A program made the translations under genes and the position numbers. This document shows positions 1 through 8,599 of a stretch of DNA of 13,552 bases, piece after piece (position 1 is the stretch's first letter; every line of letters starts with the position of its first letter). Source of the DNA: Hemicentrotus pulcherrimus (Eukaryota; Echinodermata; Echinoidea; Camarodonta; Strongylocentrotidae); the NCBI GenBank assembly GCA_003118195.1, contig BEXV01000454.1:116738-130289 (forward strand). Reading direction: 5' to 3'. Under the pieces are notes generated by a model, which saw only the letters and a list, made by a program, of their open reading frames with translations, searched no databases and was not told where the DNA came from.

Positions 1-25
1 AGATTCCTCTTCATCATAACATTTG

Positions 26-87
26 TTGAGAGCCAGACAGGATTCAGTTTGCATCCTTTAATAAGTTAATGTCCTTCTGGTTCTCAA
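26..87. repeat. Short hairpin repeat, copy A of a dispersed family
   Basis: The left end reads TTGAGAGCCAGACAGG. The right end, read on the minus strand, is TTGAGAACCAGAAGGACATT. The two ends can fold on each other with a few mismatches, giving a 62-bp foldback with a non-pairing centre. The same end motif (GAGAACCAGAAGGGCATTAA-like) recurs at 3612-3661, 5341-5418 and 12681-12746, which is what makes this a dispersed family and not a chance hairpin. No coding capacity. Most likely a tiny non-autonomous DNA element or a remnant of a larger one. I cannot define target-site duplications. Confidence 0.5.
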
Positions 88-195
88 TGAACACACTGCC
101 TTTCACAAAACATTATTCAACTTCCAATTCCATTCATTGCATTCATGTCTATTTGAAAATGAAATTTTTGTAATGGTTATATTTTTGTCCTACAG

Positions 196-416
196 GTGTC
201 ATTTTGAGAGCCCCCTCCCCCACCTTACGAAAAAAAAGCAGATTATCATGCAGTCATTATAGTGTATTGCCAACATTTCTTCTTTTTGTCACAAGTTCAG
301 TGATTCAACAGCTTGGCATTCAGTCACAGTCAATGCCTAACAGTACTGTCAAACAGCTCAAGATTTTTGACCACAGGATTGAAACGTTTTCTTTCATTAT
401 TTCAGACACAAAGTAA
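196..416 (+). other. Weak candidate exon or chance open frame behind a splice acceptor-like site
   Basis: A pyrimidine-rich stretch ending TTTGTCCTACAG at about 184-195 looks like a 3' splice site. One frame after it stays open to a TAA at 414-416, about 72 codons, with a possible start codon at 204. The predicted peptide is serine- and threonine-rich, with a hydrophobic patch in its first third (about residues 24-36). It has no motif I recognise. No splice donor or poly(A) signal nearby supports it. In AT-rich spacer a frame of this length can arise by chance, so I keep it only as a possible terminal exon. Confidence 0.12.
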
Positions 417-1110
417 AATCAGTTTGGCATGACCATTCCCATCAAATGGTTTTTTTCTTTACTAAGCATGGCACTTTGGATCCTTTCTTCCATTCATTTA
501 AACATGGAAAGTAACCCAATATGCTATTAGCCTTGATCAGTTCTGTTCCGATTCTAAAGATTTTTATTTTTAAAAATGGCACTTCAAATACTTTCTTCAA
601 TTCTTTCAATCACTGAATGCGATACAATTACAGTTTGCATCGCACTGTCCAAAATCTGAATATTCATGCACTGTGATAGTTGGAATACTTCCATTGAAAC
701 TTTTATACACAGAGAGCAATGCAATTCTTTGAAAGCTTCCTGGTCAAGGCAATTACACTGTCACTTTGCTGTCAGTTGACTAATCTTTTAATCACATCAT
801 ACACTTCAATGGTAGGCCAGTAGCAAGTATTGGCATACACTCAATTTGAAATGTTGATCTACAAATCTTCTTTGTATCTGACTAATTTGTAAACAATCAA
901 TGGGCCTCAGTTCATTAGTCATTTCTTAATTGCATTTAAATTGTGGATATTGGGATATTGTTCCACAATGAAAGGGATAATGTAGCATATACAAAGCATG
1001 TACATAAAATGCACATAAAAAAAAATATTGAATGCATCTCAAAATTGATGGTATGGACTAAGGAAATCTTGATATTTGATGGGAATTGTACAGTACACTA
1101 AAAATCATTT
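417..1110. other. AT-rich spacer, no feature seen
   Basis: AT-rich non-coding sequence with stops in all frames and no convincing splice-bounded open segment, tRNA or large repeat. Confidence 0.5.
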
Positions 1111-1150
1111 GTATTACCAGAGATACTAGCTGGTATCTCTTTGGTAATAC
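1111..1150. repeat. Small near-perfect hairpin
   Basis: GTATTACCAGAGATAC is followed by a six-base spacer and then its reverse complement with a two-base insertion (GTATCTCTTTGGTAATAC). This gives a 16-bp stem with one small bulge. At 40 nt it is shorter than an animal pre-miRNA, and the flanks do not extend the pairing. It may be a structural remnant of a small transposon. Confidence 0.5.
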
Positions 1151-1256
1151 TGTAAGCTAGGAGGCCCTTTCAAACATTTAAAGGCTTGATTTCGCTGTAG
1201 AATATATCAGAATAACTAGCATTCACAAAAAATGTCACACAGCAAAAGAAAAGGTN

Positions 1257-1310
1257 TCTCTCTCTCTCTCTCTCTCTCCCTCTCTCAGTCTCCCCCTCTC
1301 TCTTTTACAG
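1257..1310. repeat. (TC)n microsatellite, preceded by an N
   Basis: A run of CT dinucleotides degrades into TC/CCCT-rich sequence and ends in TTTTACAG followed by GTATAT. The N at 1256 lies directly at the edge of the tract, consistent with sequencing or assembly difficulty there. The polypyrimidine run plus CAG resembles a splice acceptor on the plus strand, but I found no matching exon behind it. Confidence 0.9.
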
Positions 1311-3000
1311 GTATATTGTGAACTTTAAAATTCATCTAAAAAGGTAAACCTTCACGTCATAGACCAAGACCATCGTGCGAAATATGTAGTTTCAATGACT
1401 GTGGATTGAAATGACTAATGTCATTATAGCTTTTGACAGGTAAACCTTATTCATTACAGCCAACAAAGGAAGACTTATTTTCAAATTCCAATCATAACTT
1501 CATTGATCAAAAGAACTAATCCATAGAAATTTTGTCCAAGTAGTTCAATGAAAATGTTGGCTTTAGGATGATTATCCCAAACAAAAATATATTTCAATTT
1601 AAATGTTGTTGTTTGATTGGGCTAATCTTTTAAGTTCCCCATGATGTCGAAAATGCAAAATGAATGATGTATACCCTTTCTATTGACATCCTACTGTAAA
1701 TACAAAGAGAGAATGTCATTCACCCAACATATACCAGCTGTTTAGAGCCACACAGTCCATAAATGTATACAAAATATACCGTCAACTGATCGCAAGAAAG
1801 CTGAATGTCGTATCAATAGTAGTAGAATAGCCTTCTTGCGGGCAGCCAGGAATAGGAGTACACAACGTTTTAGCTCTCGGCAGATAATACTTCCACTTCA
1901 TCACTTTGAACCCCACAGTAATATCGAAAAGATTAATACAATAATAATCAAATAAAAATAATCAAATAGCAAGGTATATTTCCCTACTGTCCTTGACTGT
2001 AATATTTATACATGTAAGTCTCTGGTATGCAACCATTCTTATTCCATTTCTTACATTTTCTTTATTCTTGTTTCGACACGATGGAGATCATTATCATAAA
2101 CTTTTTGTAAGACTATACTTCCCATGACCCCATTCATTGACAATGCTGTAGTGGGTTTTATTTAGATAGATTTTGATCGCTGGTGGATTGGGTTTCCTGG
2201 TGAAATCTCTCCATCAACAAATCTACATTTATTGGGGGATGTCAGAAAGGCTTTTTCTATTTTATCACATATAAGCCAGTTAACTCAATGAATCTTTATC
2301 ATAAGAGAAAATCTTTCTAAACGTTTGTAGAAATATGCCCCAAAGACTCCAAATGCATTGTAGTCTTTTTCTCTTGCAATGGTTTAAAGTCTTTTAACAT
2401 TTGCTTTTATCCTCACGAAAGTAAGAGCTCTGAAAAAAATTGTATTAGAGTGTAGACCTCTGAAGGATGTTTTAAGACGCCTAGTTACTGCATTGAATAA
2501 GTGTGCTATGGAATATTTCTAGACAAGAAGTCATTGACTACTGTTCAATATTTGTCAAATATTTTGACACCCTTTCTTTGACACATACAAACTATGCCCT
2601 GAATCATGATCATGACTGCACCAACACCATGCAAACTTCTGTCAAGTTATTTTCCATCACACACCTTTCACACTTTAGAGGAAACCACAAGCTTAGTGTT
2701 GTGTCTGTATATCTGTCTACCTGGATACCTCGCAAACCACCAGGGTTAGGAGAAAAGGAGATGAGGGATGTTTCTAACATTCTTGCTCTTACTCACTGGG
2801 ATAATCATCACTTCAAAGGCACAAACAACTTCTAGTTCTGGCAGTCAGCTACATGGTTGGACTGTGTAACCAGGAACATTTTCAAACAAAAACTATATTT
2901 CTTTGCCTTCAGTTCTTTTTCAATTGTTTGTTTACTTGTTCACTATAGCTCTCAGTCATGAATATCATCTCCTTGATCTATTATATTTGATTTGGGTGAA
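1311..3000. other. AT-rich spacer with one weak inverted repeat
   Basis: No supported gene. A 10-of-11 inverted repeat (CGCAAGAAAGC at 1791-1801 against 1830-1840) encloses about 28 bases and may be chance. An open frame of 110 codons at 2503-2835 has no recognisable motif, an amino-acid mix typical of translated AT-rich DNA, and no clear splice context, so I do not call it a gene. Confidence 0.5.
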
Positions 3001-3002
3001 AA

Positions 3003-3064
3003 AGGGAGGACATGGAATTTGAACCCTGAACCTCCATTTCGTAGAACCACTGGACCACATGGTG
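3003..3064 (-). repeat. Degenerate tRNA-like SINE head, internally shortened
   Basis: Read on the minus strand, TGGTCCAGTGG (3057-3047) fits the pol III box A consensus TRGYNNARNNG, and GGTTCAAATTCC (3025-3014) fits box B GWTCRANNC. The boxes are about 33 nt apart, against about 44 in an intact tRNA, so the anticodon region is shortened. The T-stem pairs poorly and no acceptor stem closes. This is best read as a decayed tRNA-derived SINE head, not a working tRNA gene. A second such head lies about 300 bp away at 3318-3392. Confidence 0.5.
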
Positions 3065-3317
3065 TTTGCTCTTAGCTCAAAACCTTTTAGCAATATGGAT
3101 CTCCTTCATCCATCTTGCTTTACAGTATTGAAAAACGATTTTACCAGTATCAGATCATAAATACTGCTTTTATTATGATAAACGGTTTAGAGCAATACGA
3201 TACCACAGCACTTCACACACAAAAATATCCTCCATGATTTTTTTTCTTCAAACTGGACAACTGATTGCTCTCAACATACAACTGTGAATAAATCATTGGT
3301 GAACTAAAAATCATGAG

Positions 3318-3392
3318 AGGTATGCTCGGACTTGAACCCATGACTCACTACACAAGTGCACAAGCATACAACCACTAGACCAGTGTGCTTCA
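3318..3392 (-). repeat. tRNA-like SINE head (pol III boxes A and B)
   Basis: On the minus strand, box A is TGGTCTAGTGG (3382-3372), identical to the D-arm core of animal tRNA-Glu as I recall it. Box B is GGTTCAAGTCC (3338-3328). Their spacing of 44-45 nt is exactly that of a tRNA. The D-stem, T-stem and acceptor stem are poorly paired, so it is unlikely to be charged or functional. It is best read as a tRNA-derived SINE. It begins only about 12 nt downstream of the candidate splice donor of the minus-strand exon at 3405-3484. Confidence 0.6.
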
Positions 3393-3404
3393 TCAGATAC
3401 TTAC

Positions 3405-3484
3405 TGGATGTTATTAGTTCTGAGTGAGATTTCCAGGTCTCGAAGATTCTGCGTTGACGTATCAAACATCTTCCTTCTCGTTCT
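3405..3484 (-). CDS. Candidate internal exon of an unrecognised minus-strand gene
   Basis: On the minus strand this 80-nt segment follows an acceptor with a short pyrimidine tract (TTTTTTACCCTTACAG) and is followed directly by a strong donor (CCA then GTAAGTATC). Two frames are open. The better-looking one gives a charged, helix-like peptide containing MFDTSTQNLRDLEISLRTNN; the other contains RQRRIFETWKSHSELIT. The first starts in phase 0, which matches the phase-0 donor of the candidate exon at 11461-11556, so the two could be joined across an intron of about 8 kb. I do not recognise the protein family. The call rests on paired splice signals and higher GC than the flanks, not on homology. 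Confidence 0.42.
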
Positions 3485-3611
3485 CTGTAAGGGTAAAAAA
3501 CAGAGTCCCAAAAATCAAAGTTAGCACAAAGAAAAGGTCATTTTCAGTGAAGTCCTATTTAGAGAGGGTTTCCAACCAAAAAGAAACGTTTTGAATAATA
3601 ACTATTGTCTG

Positions 3612-3661
3612 TTGAGAGGCAGAAGGGCATTAACACAGAGCTAACGTCATCTGGTTCTCAA
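3612..3661. repeat. Short hairpin repeat, copy B (right arm shortened)
   Basis: The left arm is TTGAGAGGCAGAAGGGCATT. The right end, read on the minus strand, is TTGAGAACCAGATGAC. About ten outer bases pair well, and the inner part of the right arm seems to be missing. Same family as 26-87, 5341-5418 and 12681-12746. It lies 21 bp to the left of the first CACTA-ended element. Confidence 0.5.
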
Positions 3662-3682
3662 GAGACGATTGAAGTATGTGAC

Positions 3683-3895
3683 ACTATGAACATGACTGAC
3701 AAAAAAAGTGGACAAAATATACAGTTCCTCCGGTAGACAAAGGAACATCCCTTCACTGCTATTATGTAAAAAGGTGAATATGCATGTGACACCTGTTCTA
3801 CACATTTGTACATAACAGCAGTGAAGGGATGTTCCTCTGTCTACCTGAGGAACTGTATATCTTGTCCACTTTTTTTGTCAGTCATGTTCATAGTG
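3683..3895. mobile_element. CACTA-ended palindromic MITE, copy 1 (213 bp)
   Basis: Arms of 87 bp (3683-3769 and 3809-3895) are reverse complements with four mismatches, about 95% identical, around a 39-bp centre. The ends read CACTATGAACATGAC. CACTA ends with 3-bp target duplications are the signature of the EnSpm/CACTA superfamily. The flanking triplets here are TGA and TAA, two of three matching. There is no transposase, so this is a non-autonomous foldback element. A second copy at 6457-6650 confirms both boundaries. Short open frames over its right arm (peptide motif CLPEELYIL) are by-products of the repeat and recur in copy 2. Confidence 0.8.
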
Positions 3896-4811
3896 TAACC
3901 CGGAGAATTACAAGTATGTCTCAAAATATGAAGTTTGGCAATGAACATCAACAGGTGACATACCCATGTAGTTGGGGTATTAAAATTGGTTGCAATTTGT
4001 TCTCTTGCCATTTGGGGCATTATGGCTGCAATTTATCATCTGTATCGAGAGCAAGAAAGGCATGGACTAATATACTTTGACACAGAGTTAACTCCCCTAT
4101 TGGTATATGAGATGACTTTTATTATAGGCAGTAAATTCTAGTCACTAACTAACATTTGCAAACAAGGCAAGAGACTTCAGGGATATTGAAACTCAAAGGC
4201 TGTTCATCAAAGTGGCATATATTTTCCCAGGCATGTGCTTTCCATTTAATAGTCATGGAAAGTGCAAAACACAACTATTACTTCAAGTGGAAAGCTAACT
4301 TGAACAAGCTATCTTGTTTAATTGACTGTAAATTGATAGGTTTGGTTGGAAACTCCCTAATAATAGGACACACATCTAATGGTTCCGTGAAAAGAGCATG
4401 ATGCAATGGTTATGTTTGTTAAGAATTGTAGAAGTGATGCTGCTTTTCAGGAAACCATTAAAAAGTTTGTATGTTAGTAAAATTAAATAAAGAGTAAATT
4501 AATACTGAATTAATCAAAAGAAAAGAATATCAATTATGGTAAATATGTGAGAGTAATTGTCATGAATTTAGACACTACAATTAAGTAGAAATCAGTGATA
4601 TTCAACAGAACTAGAAACAAATGGATTTAAGGAGAAAATGAAACAAAATTGATGAAACAAATGACTAAAATATTAGTTAACCATGTGGCAAAGGTTATAT
4701 TAGTAGGATTTAACAGTATCAATTCAACTTTGACTTAATTAGTTACGAGGGAGATATATGTTTAGTTTGTTGATAACGGCATTTGCTCTGGGTTTTACTT
4801 CATCAAAGTTA
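3896..4811. other. AT-rich spacer, no gene supported
   Basis: Two open frames of about 80 codons (3829-4080, which starts inside the MITE, and 4156-4401) have no motif or splice context. From about 4400 to 4780 the plus strand is noticeably purine- and A-rich. No repeat boundaries are visible. Confidence 0.45.
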
Positions 4812-4890
4812 TATGGTTAAGGCTAGATTTGGGGTTAGGTTTGGAGGGGGGGTAGCTTAGGTTTAAGCTTGGGTTTAGGGTAAGGTTTAA
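4812..4890 (+). repeat. G/T-rich telomere-like degenerate repeat
   Basis: The plus strand holds a series of degenerate GGTTTAGG/GGGTTAGG-type words with a run of seven Gs near 4846-4852. The words resemble the animal telomere repeat TTAGGG but are not in a regular array. The four or more G-runs could allow a G-quadruplex made of two-layer tetrads. It may be an old interstitial telomere-like tract or simply low-complexity sequence. Confidence 0.45.
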
Positions 4891-5125
4891 ATGTACTGCT
4901 CTGGCACCATTGAAGCTGTGCATTCATTCAGGAATTTTTTGTGCATAAAATCAACGTTTATGGGCAATGTTGGCTTGAGCTTGTGTCAAATAATCATTTA
5001 TTAGAGGTCAAGTATTTACATGTATAGTTGAATGAAAGGAAGATTTCTTGTCAACTGAAAAATGTATGATATTGACCAAAATATCAAAGAATATGCCTTC
5101 TCTTTAACTTTAACTTTTGTTTGTG

Positions 5126-5158
5126 TTCTTTCTTTCTTTCCCTCCCTCCCTCCCTCCA
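5126..5158. repeat. (TTTC)n(CCTC)n polypyrimidine microsatellite
   Basis: TTCTTTCTTTC passes into CCTCCCTCCCTCCC, giving about 33 bases of pure pyrimidine on the plus strand. Such mirror-symmetric homopurine/homopyrimidine tracts can form triplex DNA. Confidence 0.85.
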
Positions 5159-5340
5159 ACTCCATTATTGGTACCATGCAGTCAAACTGAAAGGACCTCT
5201 CCTTGATCTCTTATCCTGGAAGGAAACCCAAACCCACATACAGAAATAGAAATAACAACAATTGTCATGTTCAGGAAACATCTCCCATGACAACTTCAAA
5301 CTACTTTAAATGTTGCAAAAGTGTTTTGAACCAATGTAAT

Positions 5341-5418
5341 TGTCTGTTTGGAACTAATGGGCATTAATTCATTTGATTTTTCACAGAATGAATGCCATTC
5401 TGGCTCCAAACAGACTGT
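5341..5418. repeat. Short hairpin repeat, copy D (best-paired arms)
   Basis: The left arm begins TGTCTGTTTGGAACTAATGG. The right arm, read on the minus strand, begins AGTCTGTTTGGAGCCAGAAT. About 11 outer base pairs are perfect, then the arms pair imperfectly through GGGCATTAATTC. The length and imperfect stem superficially resemble a pre-miRNA. However, the arm motif GGAGCCAGAATGGCATT is close to that of the hairpins at 26-87, 3612-3661 and 12681-12746, so I read it as a more diverged member of the same repeat family. Confidence 0.45.
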
Positions 5419-5923
5419 TATTATACTCTACTTGTTTTTAAGTATTTCCTGCTTATAAGAGTATCATAACTTCATAGTGCACCAACTGAAATTTCTGGTA
5501 TATTTTGTGTTTTTTTGCAAGAATTACATGACAATTTGATATACAGACCACAGAGGAATGTGAAAGTAAGGGATCATTAATATACTGTTCTACATGAGTA
5601 TCTGTGCAAGGTCTATATTTACAGTGTATGTGCAAAAAATATTTGTAATTTCAAACAGGCCTATACCATCCATATCCCGATGTTATCTCCATCACAGAAC
5701 ATTTTAACCTCACATAGATTCACAATGTTTGACTCCCCCTTTAAAAATCTGCAAATCAATGCCCATGGGCTCTTCCAGACATCCCTAAATTCCAAGATGA
5801 ATGAACACCCATGTTGTGTACAATCTGAACCATCACTTCAAAACAGCTTGAACAAGGAGAGCAATACTTTGTAGATGCCTTGGGCATATCCTGGCTTGGA
5901 TACATGCTCATTTTAAATGTAGC
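5419..5923. other. Spacer, no supported feature
   Basis: Short overlapping open frames on both strands (60-65 codons) lack recognisable motifs and splice context. No repeat structure seen. Confidence 0.45.
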
Positions 5924-6083
5924 TACAGTCAAACCTGTCAACAGCGATAGTCCAAGGGAAACACAAAAAGTGGTGTTTGTAGACAGGTGGTCTTTGTGGA
6001 CAGGTTACTTTAGTACATGTTTCAAGGGAAACAAAAAATGTGGCCCTTATAGACAGGAGGTCACTAAAGCAGGATTGACTGTA
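5924..6083. mobile_element. 160-bp non-autonomous element with TACAGTCAA ends and 70-bp internal period
   Basis: The left end is TACAGTCAAACCTGTC. The right end, read on the minus strand, is TACAGTCAATCCTGCTTT, giving inverted ends of about 14 bp with one mismatch and TA at each outer edge (possible TA target duplication). Inside are two direct units, each with CAAGGGAAACA, an A-rich stretch, GTGG and TAGACAGG. They are offset by exactly 70 bp (CAAGGG at 5953 and 6023). Repeats of this AGACAGG/GTCAAACCTGTC type are, as I recall, widespread in invertebrate genomes, but I cannot assign a superfamily with confidence. A 74-codon open frame running across it is incidental. Confidence 0.6.
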
Positions 6084-6456
6084 TTAATATATTATTATGA
6101 ATGACACATTTCAGTTATCAGCGAGCAGGCCAAAGAATGGAATGGAATATCATGTAGACCCATGTGTAGACGAATTTGTATTGCACCTGTACCACTTGTT
6201 GCTCTACTGTCAATGTGTACACACCCTAGCTGAAAACCTTCTCATCAATAAATGCAAATTCAAGTGCTTTCCTAACTCCAAGGCCATCTGGGCTCTTCCA
6301 TTTTCAAGTCTCTTTTTTCCCCCTGCATTTAGTTGTCATAGCCTGTTCGCACGAGAGGTGATTTATATTTATAACTTTAAACAAATTTGGGTAAAGAACC
6401 AAATTGTTGTTGTGCATAGACACTTAAAGGCCTTGTTAGATGTATGGGCCTACATT
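6084..6456. other. Spacer between two mobile elements
   Basis: An open frame of 125 codons covers most of this stretch (6097-6474), but it runs into the next MITE, has a Cys/His/Leu-rich composition without motifs and no splice signals that would justify it. I treat it as chance. Confidence 0.4.
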
Positions 6457-6650
6457 CACTATGAACATGACTGACAAAGAAAGCGGACAAAATATAAGGA
6501 ACATCCCTTCACTGCTATTATGTAAAAATGTGTAGAACATGTGTCACATGCATATTCACCTTTTTACACAATAGCAGTGAAGGGATGTTCCTTTGTCTAC
6601 CTGAGGAACTGTATATTTTGTCCGCTTTCTTTTCCGTGATGTTCATAGTG
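6457..6650. mobile_element. CACTA-ended palindromic MITE, copy 2 (194 bp, 19-bp arm deletion, inverted)
   Basis: The ends read CACTATGAAC and GTTCATAGTG, flanked on both sides by ATT, a perfect 3-bp target duplication as expected for EnSpm/CACTA elements. The centre is the reverse complement of the centre of copy 1 (3683-3895), so the two copies lie in opposite orientation. The left arm lacks 19 bp (equivalent to CAGTTCCTCAGGTAGACAA) that the right arm and both arms of copy 1 retain; 213 minus 19 is exactly 194. The first 20 bp of the right arm are more diverged than the left. No coding capacity. Confidence 0.82.
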
Positions 6651-7637
6651 ATTACATCAGTGTCTGTGATATGGTGTAATAGTGAAGCCCTAAAAAAAAA
6701 AAGCACTTCAAAAAAGTAAAAATCTTTGAGAGACCGGTTTAAACAATCTTTTTCCCCATCTAGAAAAAAAAATAAGGTTTATCATGTAGCTCTCCAGTTT
6801 TCATATGGGCCTAGCCAAACAATAAATGTTGGTAGTCTGAAGGAGGAGGGGTTCTATAAGGTGCCTGTTCAGTGTTCACTATAACCAAGAAGTTACCCTT
6901 CTTGCTATAACTGAAGCTACATGTACAAATGGGCACCTCAATCATGGGCATGGCAGCATAAAATAAATAATGTAAATGTATCTCCATTGTCAGGTTCATG
7001 CTGCCTGTCCCATCCATTACCTTTAGTTTCAATACCCTCCTCCTAAGTTATATTTATGCCCATGATCTTAGAGCAGACACATTCCACTAAAAACTTACTT
7101 CCGCCAGATAAAAAGCGTCCCCAAAACAAGGTTTCCCAAATACTGTTTACACATTCTTAAAGCAGCACTTGTCTATAAAGCCCATGTTGGAGTTGCAGGG
7201 AAATACAATAATTTGATAGAATACATGCAGATTAAATCATAAGCTTATCTAGCTTACAAGGTTTACTTGCTTTCTGCTAACCCATGTCTTTATGCTTTGG
7301 CTGCAAATGGGATAATATCTGTTTTTTGTGGGTTTTTTTAATCCATTCATTTTTTAGTTGATTGATATTAAATCATATAAGATTTTTAAAACATTATATT
7401 CCAAATCCTTACTTCATTTTTTTGATTACCAGGATTCCATTGATCCATAAAAATCACATACATTGTGACTTAATAATCTTAATTTTAAACATTTCTATCT
7501 CAAGCTAAGTACTCAGTGTTACATACATGTAACTACGGCATTTCTTTAGATACCAATTTCTGATAACATTCTTTTAACCAAACAGGAAGAAGGCTAACAT
7601 GACTTTTACATAAAAAATGATATTCCAAAACAAGAAA
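6651..7637. other. AT-rich spacer with one weak exon-like segment
   Basis: No supported gene. On the minus strand, 7137-7094 is 44 nt between a GTAAACAG acceptor-like site and a GCGGAA/GTAAGTTTT donor-like site, and one frame reads FGKPCFGDAFYLAE. The acceptor lacks a pyrimidine tract, so I do not call an exon. A run of A (about 6692-6702) and several AATAAA-like words are present but not tied to any transcript. Confidence 0.4.
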
Positions 7638-7688
7638 CTATCCTGCTTTAGGCTCCAGAGGTCTCAGCATTTTTATTCCCAAAGGAGT
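7638..7688 (-). CDS. Candidate terminal exon of a minus-strand transcript
   Basis: On the minus strand a strong 3' splice site, TTATTTCCTGTCTTCCCAG, is followed by 16 codons and a TAG stop. The peptide is TPLGIKMLRPLEPKAG. Entry phase 0 matches the phase-0 donor of the candidate exon at 11461-11556, so it could be an alternative last exon of that gene, ending the transcript before the 3405-3484 exon. No AATAAA-type poly(A) signal is evident in the next ~60 bases, and the frame is very short. The acceptor also lies at the edge of a degenerate tandem repeat, so it could be coincidental. Confidence 0.22.
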   Translation of the reverse strand, partial: TPLGIKMLRPLEPKAG

Positions 7689-7689
7689 C

Positions 7690-8010
7690 TGGGAAGACAG
7701 GAAATAACAGTTAGTCTCCATACGACAGGCTGTTAGTTCATCATCTATGATATCATGTTCCTTAATGTCAGCAGCGATCCGTGACAACATGTACAGGAAA
7801 AAGCCTGATTATGAGACTGCACAGTAAAACTTAGACTCTGAATGACAGGCTCATAGTTCATCATCCCAATTTCAGAATTTAATAACATCTCCAATGGGCT
7901 GTGATAAAACACAGAGGAAAACTCTGTTACAGCAGACTGCACAAATTAAATTAGACTTTAACTGACAGGCAAATAGTTCATTACCTGACCAGAATAAACC
8001 CAGAAATCTG
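7690..8010. repeat. Degenerate 120-bp tandem repeat, about 2.5 copies
   Basis: The word GACAGGC followed by TAGTTCATTA/TAGTTCATCAT recurs at 7724, 7844 and 7964, an exact 120-bp period. The best-conserved core is TTAGACT...GACAGGC...TAGTTCATCA (7711-7746, 7831-7866, 7951-7986). A second conserved patch, GTGAYAA...AGGAAA, occurs at 7781-7800 and 7901-7920. The rest of each unit is strongly diverged, so the duplication is old. A 65-codon minus-strand frame across it has no motif. Function unknown. Confidence 0.65.
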
Positions 8011-8582
8011 TTACAGGTTTTGACATTACGTGAGCAAACTTCTGGATACGAGTCTGTACAATGGGAAATGGATGGTTTGACAATTTGACAGGGCTCTTTC
8101 GATTAGACTGTTATGGCCAATTTACTCCTCATATTTCACCAGGGGTTTCTTAACAACAACAAAAAAGCCCCCAACCCCCTCACAAAGGCCTTGCTTGGCT
8201 CATTATAGTACCCTAAATAAACAAGCAAATGATGCTTGTACATGAGTTGAAAGGGGAATTACAATCGGAAGTCTTGAAGTATGTCGCAATTTCTGCACTG
8301 ATTTGCACAGGTTTAAGAGTTTCTTTTGCAATATTGTCAAATGAAGAAAATGAAATGCTGAGTAGAAAATAATATAAAACTACCGGTAATTACAAATCTA
8401 CGAAATTTGAGAGTCCTGCCGTAGGCCTGTATGAAATTATTTAGCTGGTTTACTTTACTTTGTTTCACGTTTGTGTATGAGGGTGGGCTGTGTAATCTAA
8501 AAATGAGTTCATTAAGTCTGAACTGACATCTGGTGCAATATTTGGTTCAGGCCCTCTTTTGCTAAATTGAACACATTCTGTC
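8011..8582. other. Spacer, no feature seen
   Basis: Non-coding sequence with an (AAC)n-like patch near 8151-8166. No open frame, splice-bounded segment or repeat boundary could be supported. Confidence 0.45.
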
Positions 8583-8599
8583 TGTTGTTGTTGTTGTTA
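8583..8599. repeat. Short (GTT)n microsatellite
   Basis: GTTGTTGTTGTTGTTAT on the plus strand, five units. Minor. Confidence 0.7.

Noticed and set aside
1111..1150. MicroRNA precursor
   Set aside because: A 40-nt hairpin is too short and the flanks do not extend the stem.
2503..2835. 110-codon open frame
   Set aside because: No motif, His/Asn/Thr-rich chance-like composition, no splice or promoter context.
3318..3392. Functional tRNA gene
   Set aside because: Boxes A and B are present, but acceptor, D and T stems do not pair properly.
5341..5418. Pre-miRNA-like hairpin
   Set aside because: Arms match a dispersed repeat family elsewhere in the window, and there is no evidence of a mature small RNA.
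6097..6474. 125-codon open frame
   Set aside because: Runs into a MITE, Cys/His/Leu-rich without motif, no splice signals. Likely chance.
3829..6719. Shared peptide motif CLPEELYIL in frames at 3829-4080 and 6528-6719, looking like a gene pair
   Set aside because: Both frames start in the right arm of the two CACTA-ended MITE copies; the similarity is that of the repeat DNA.
7094..7137. Minus-strand micro-exon with FGKPCFGDAFYLAE frame
   Set aside because: The donor is reasonable but the acceptor lacks a pyrimidine tract, and the segment is only 44 nt with more than one open frame.
7690..8010. CRISPR-like array from the regular spacing
   Set aside because: 120-bp degenerate units without short identical repeats or unique spacers, in a clearly eukaryotic setting.
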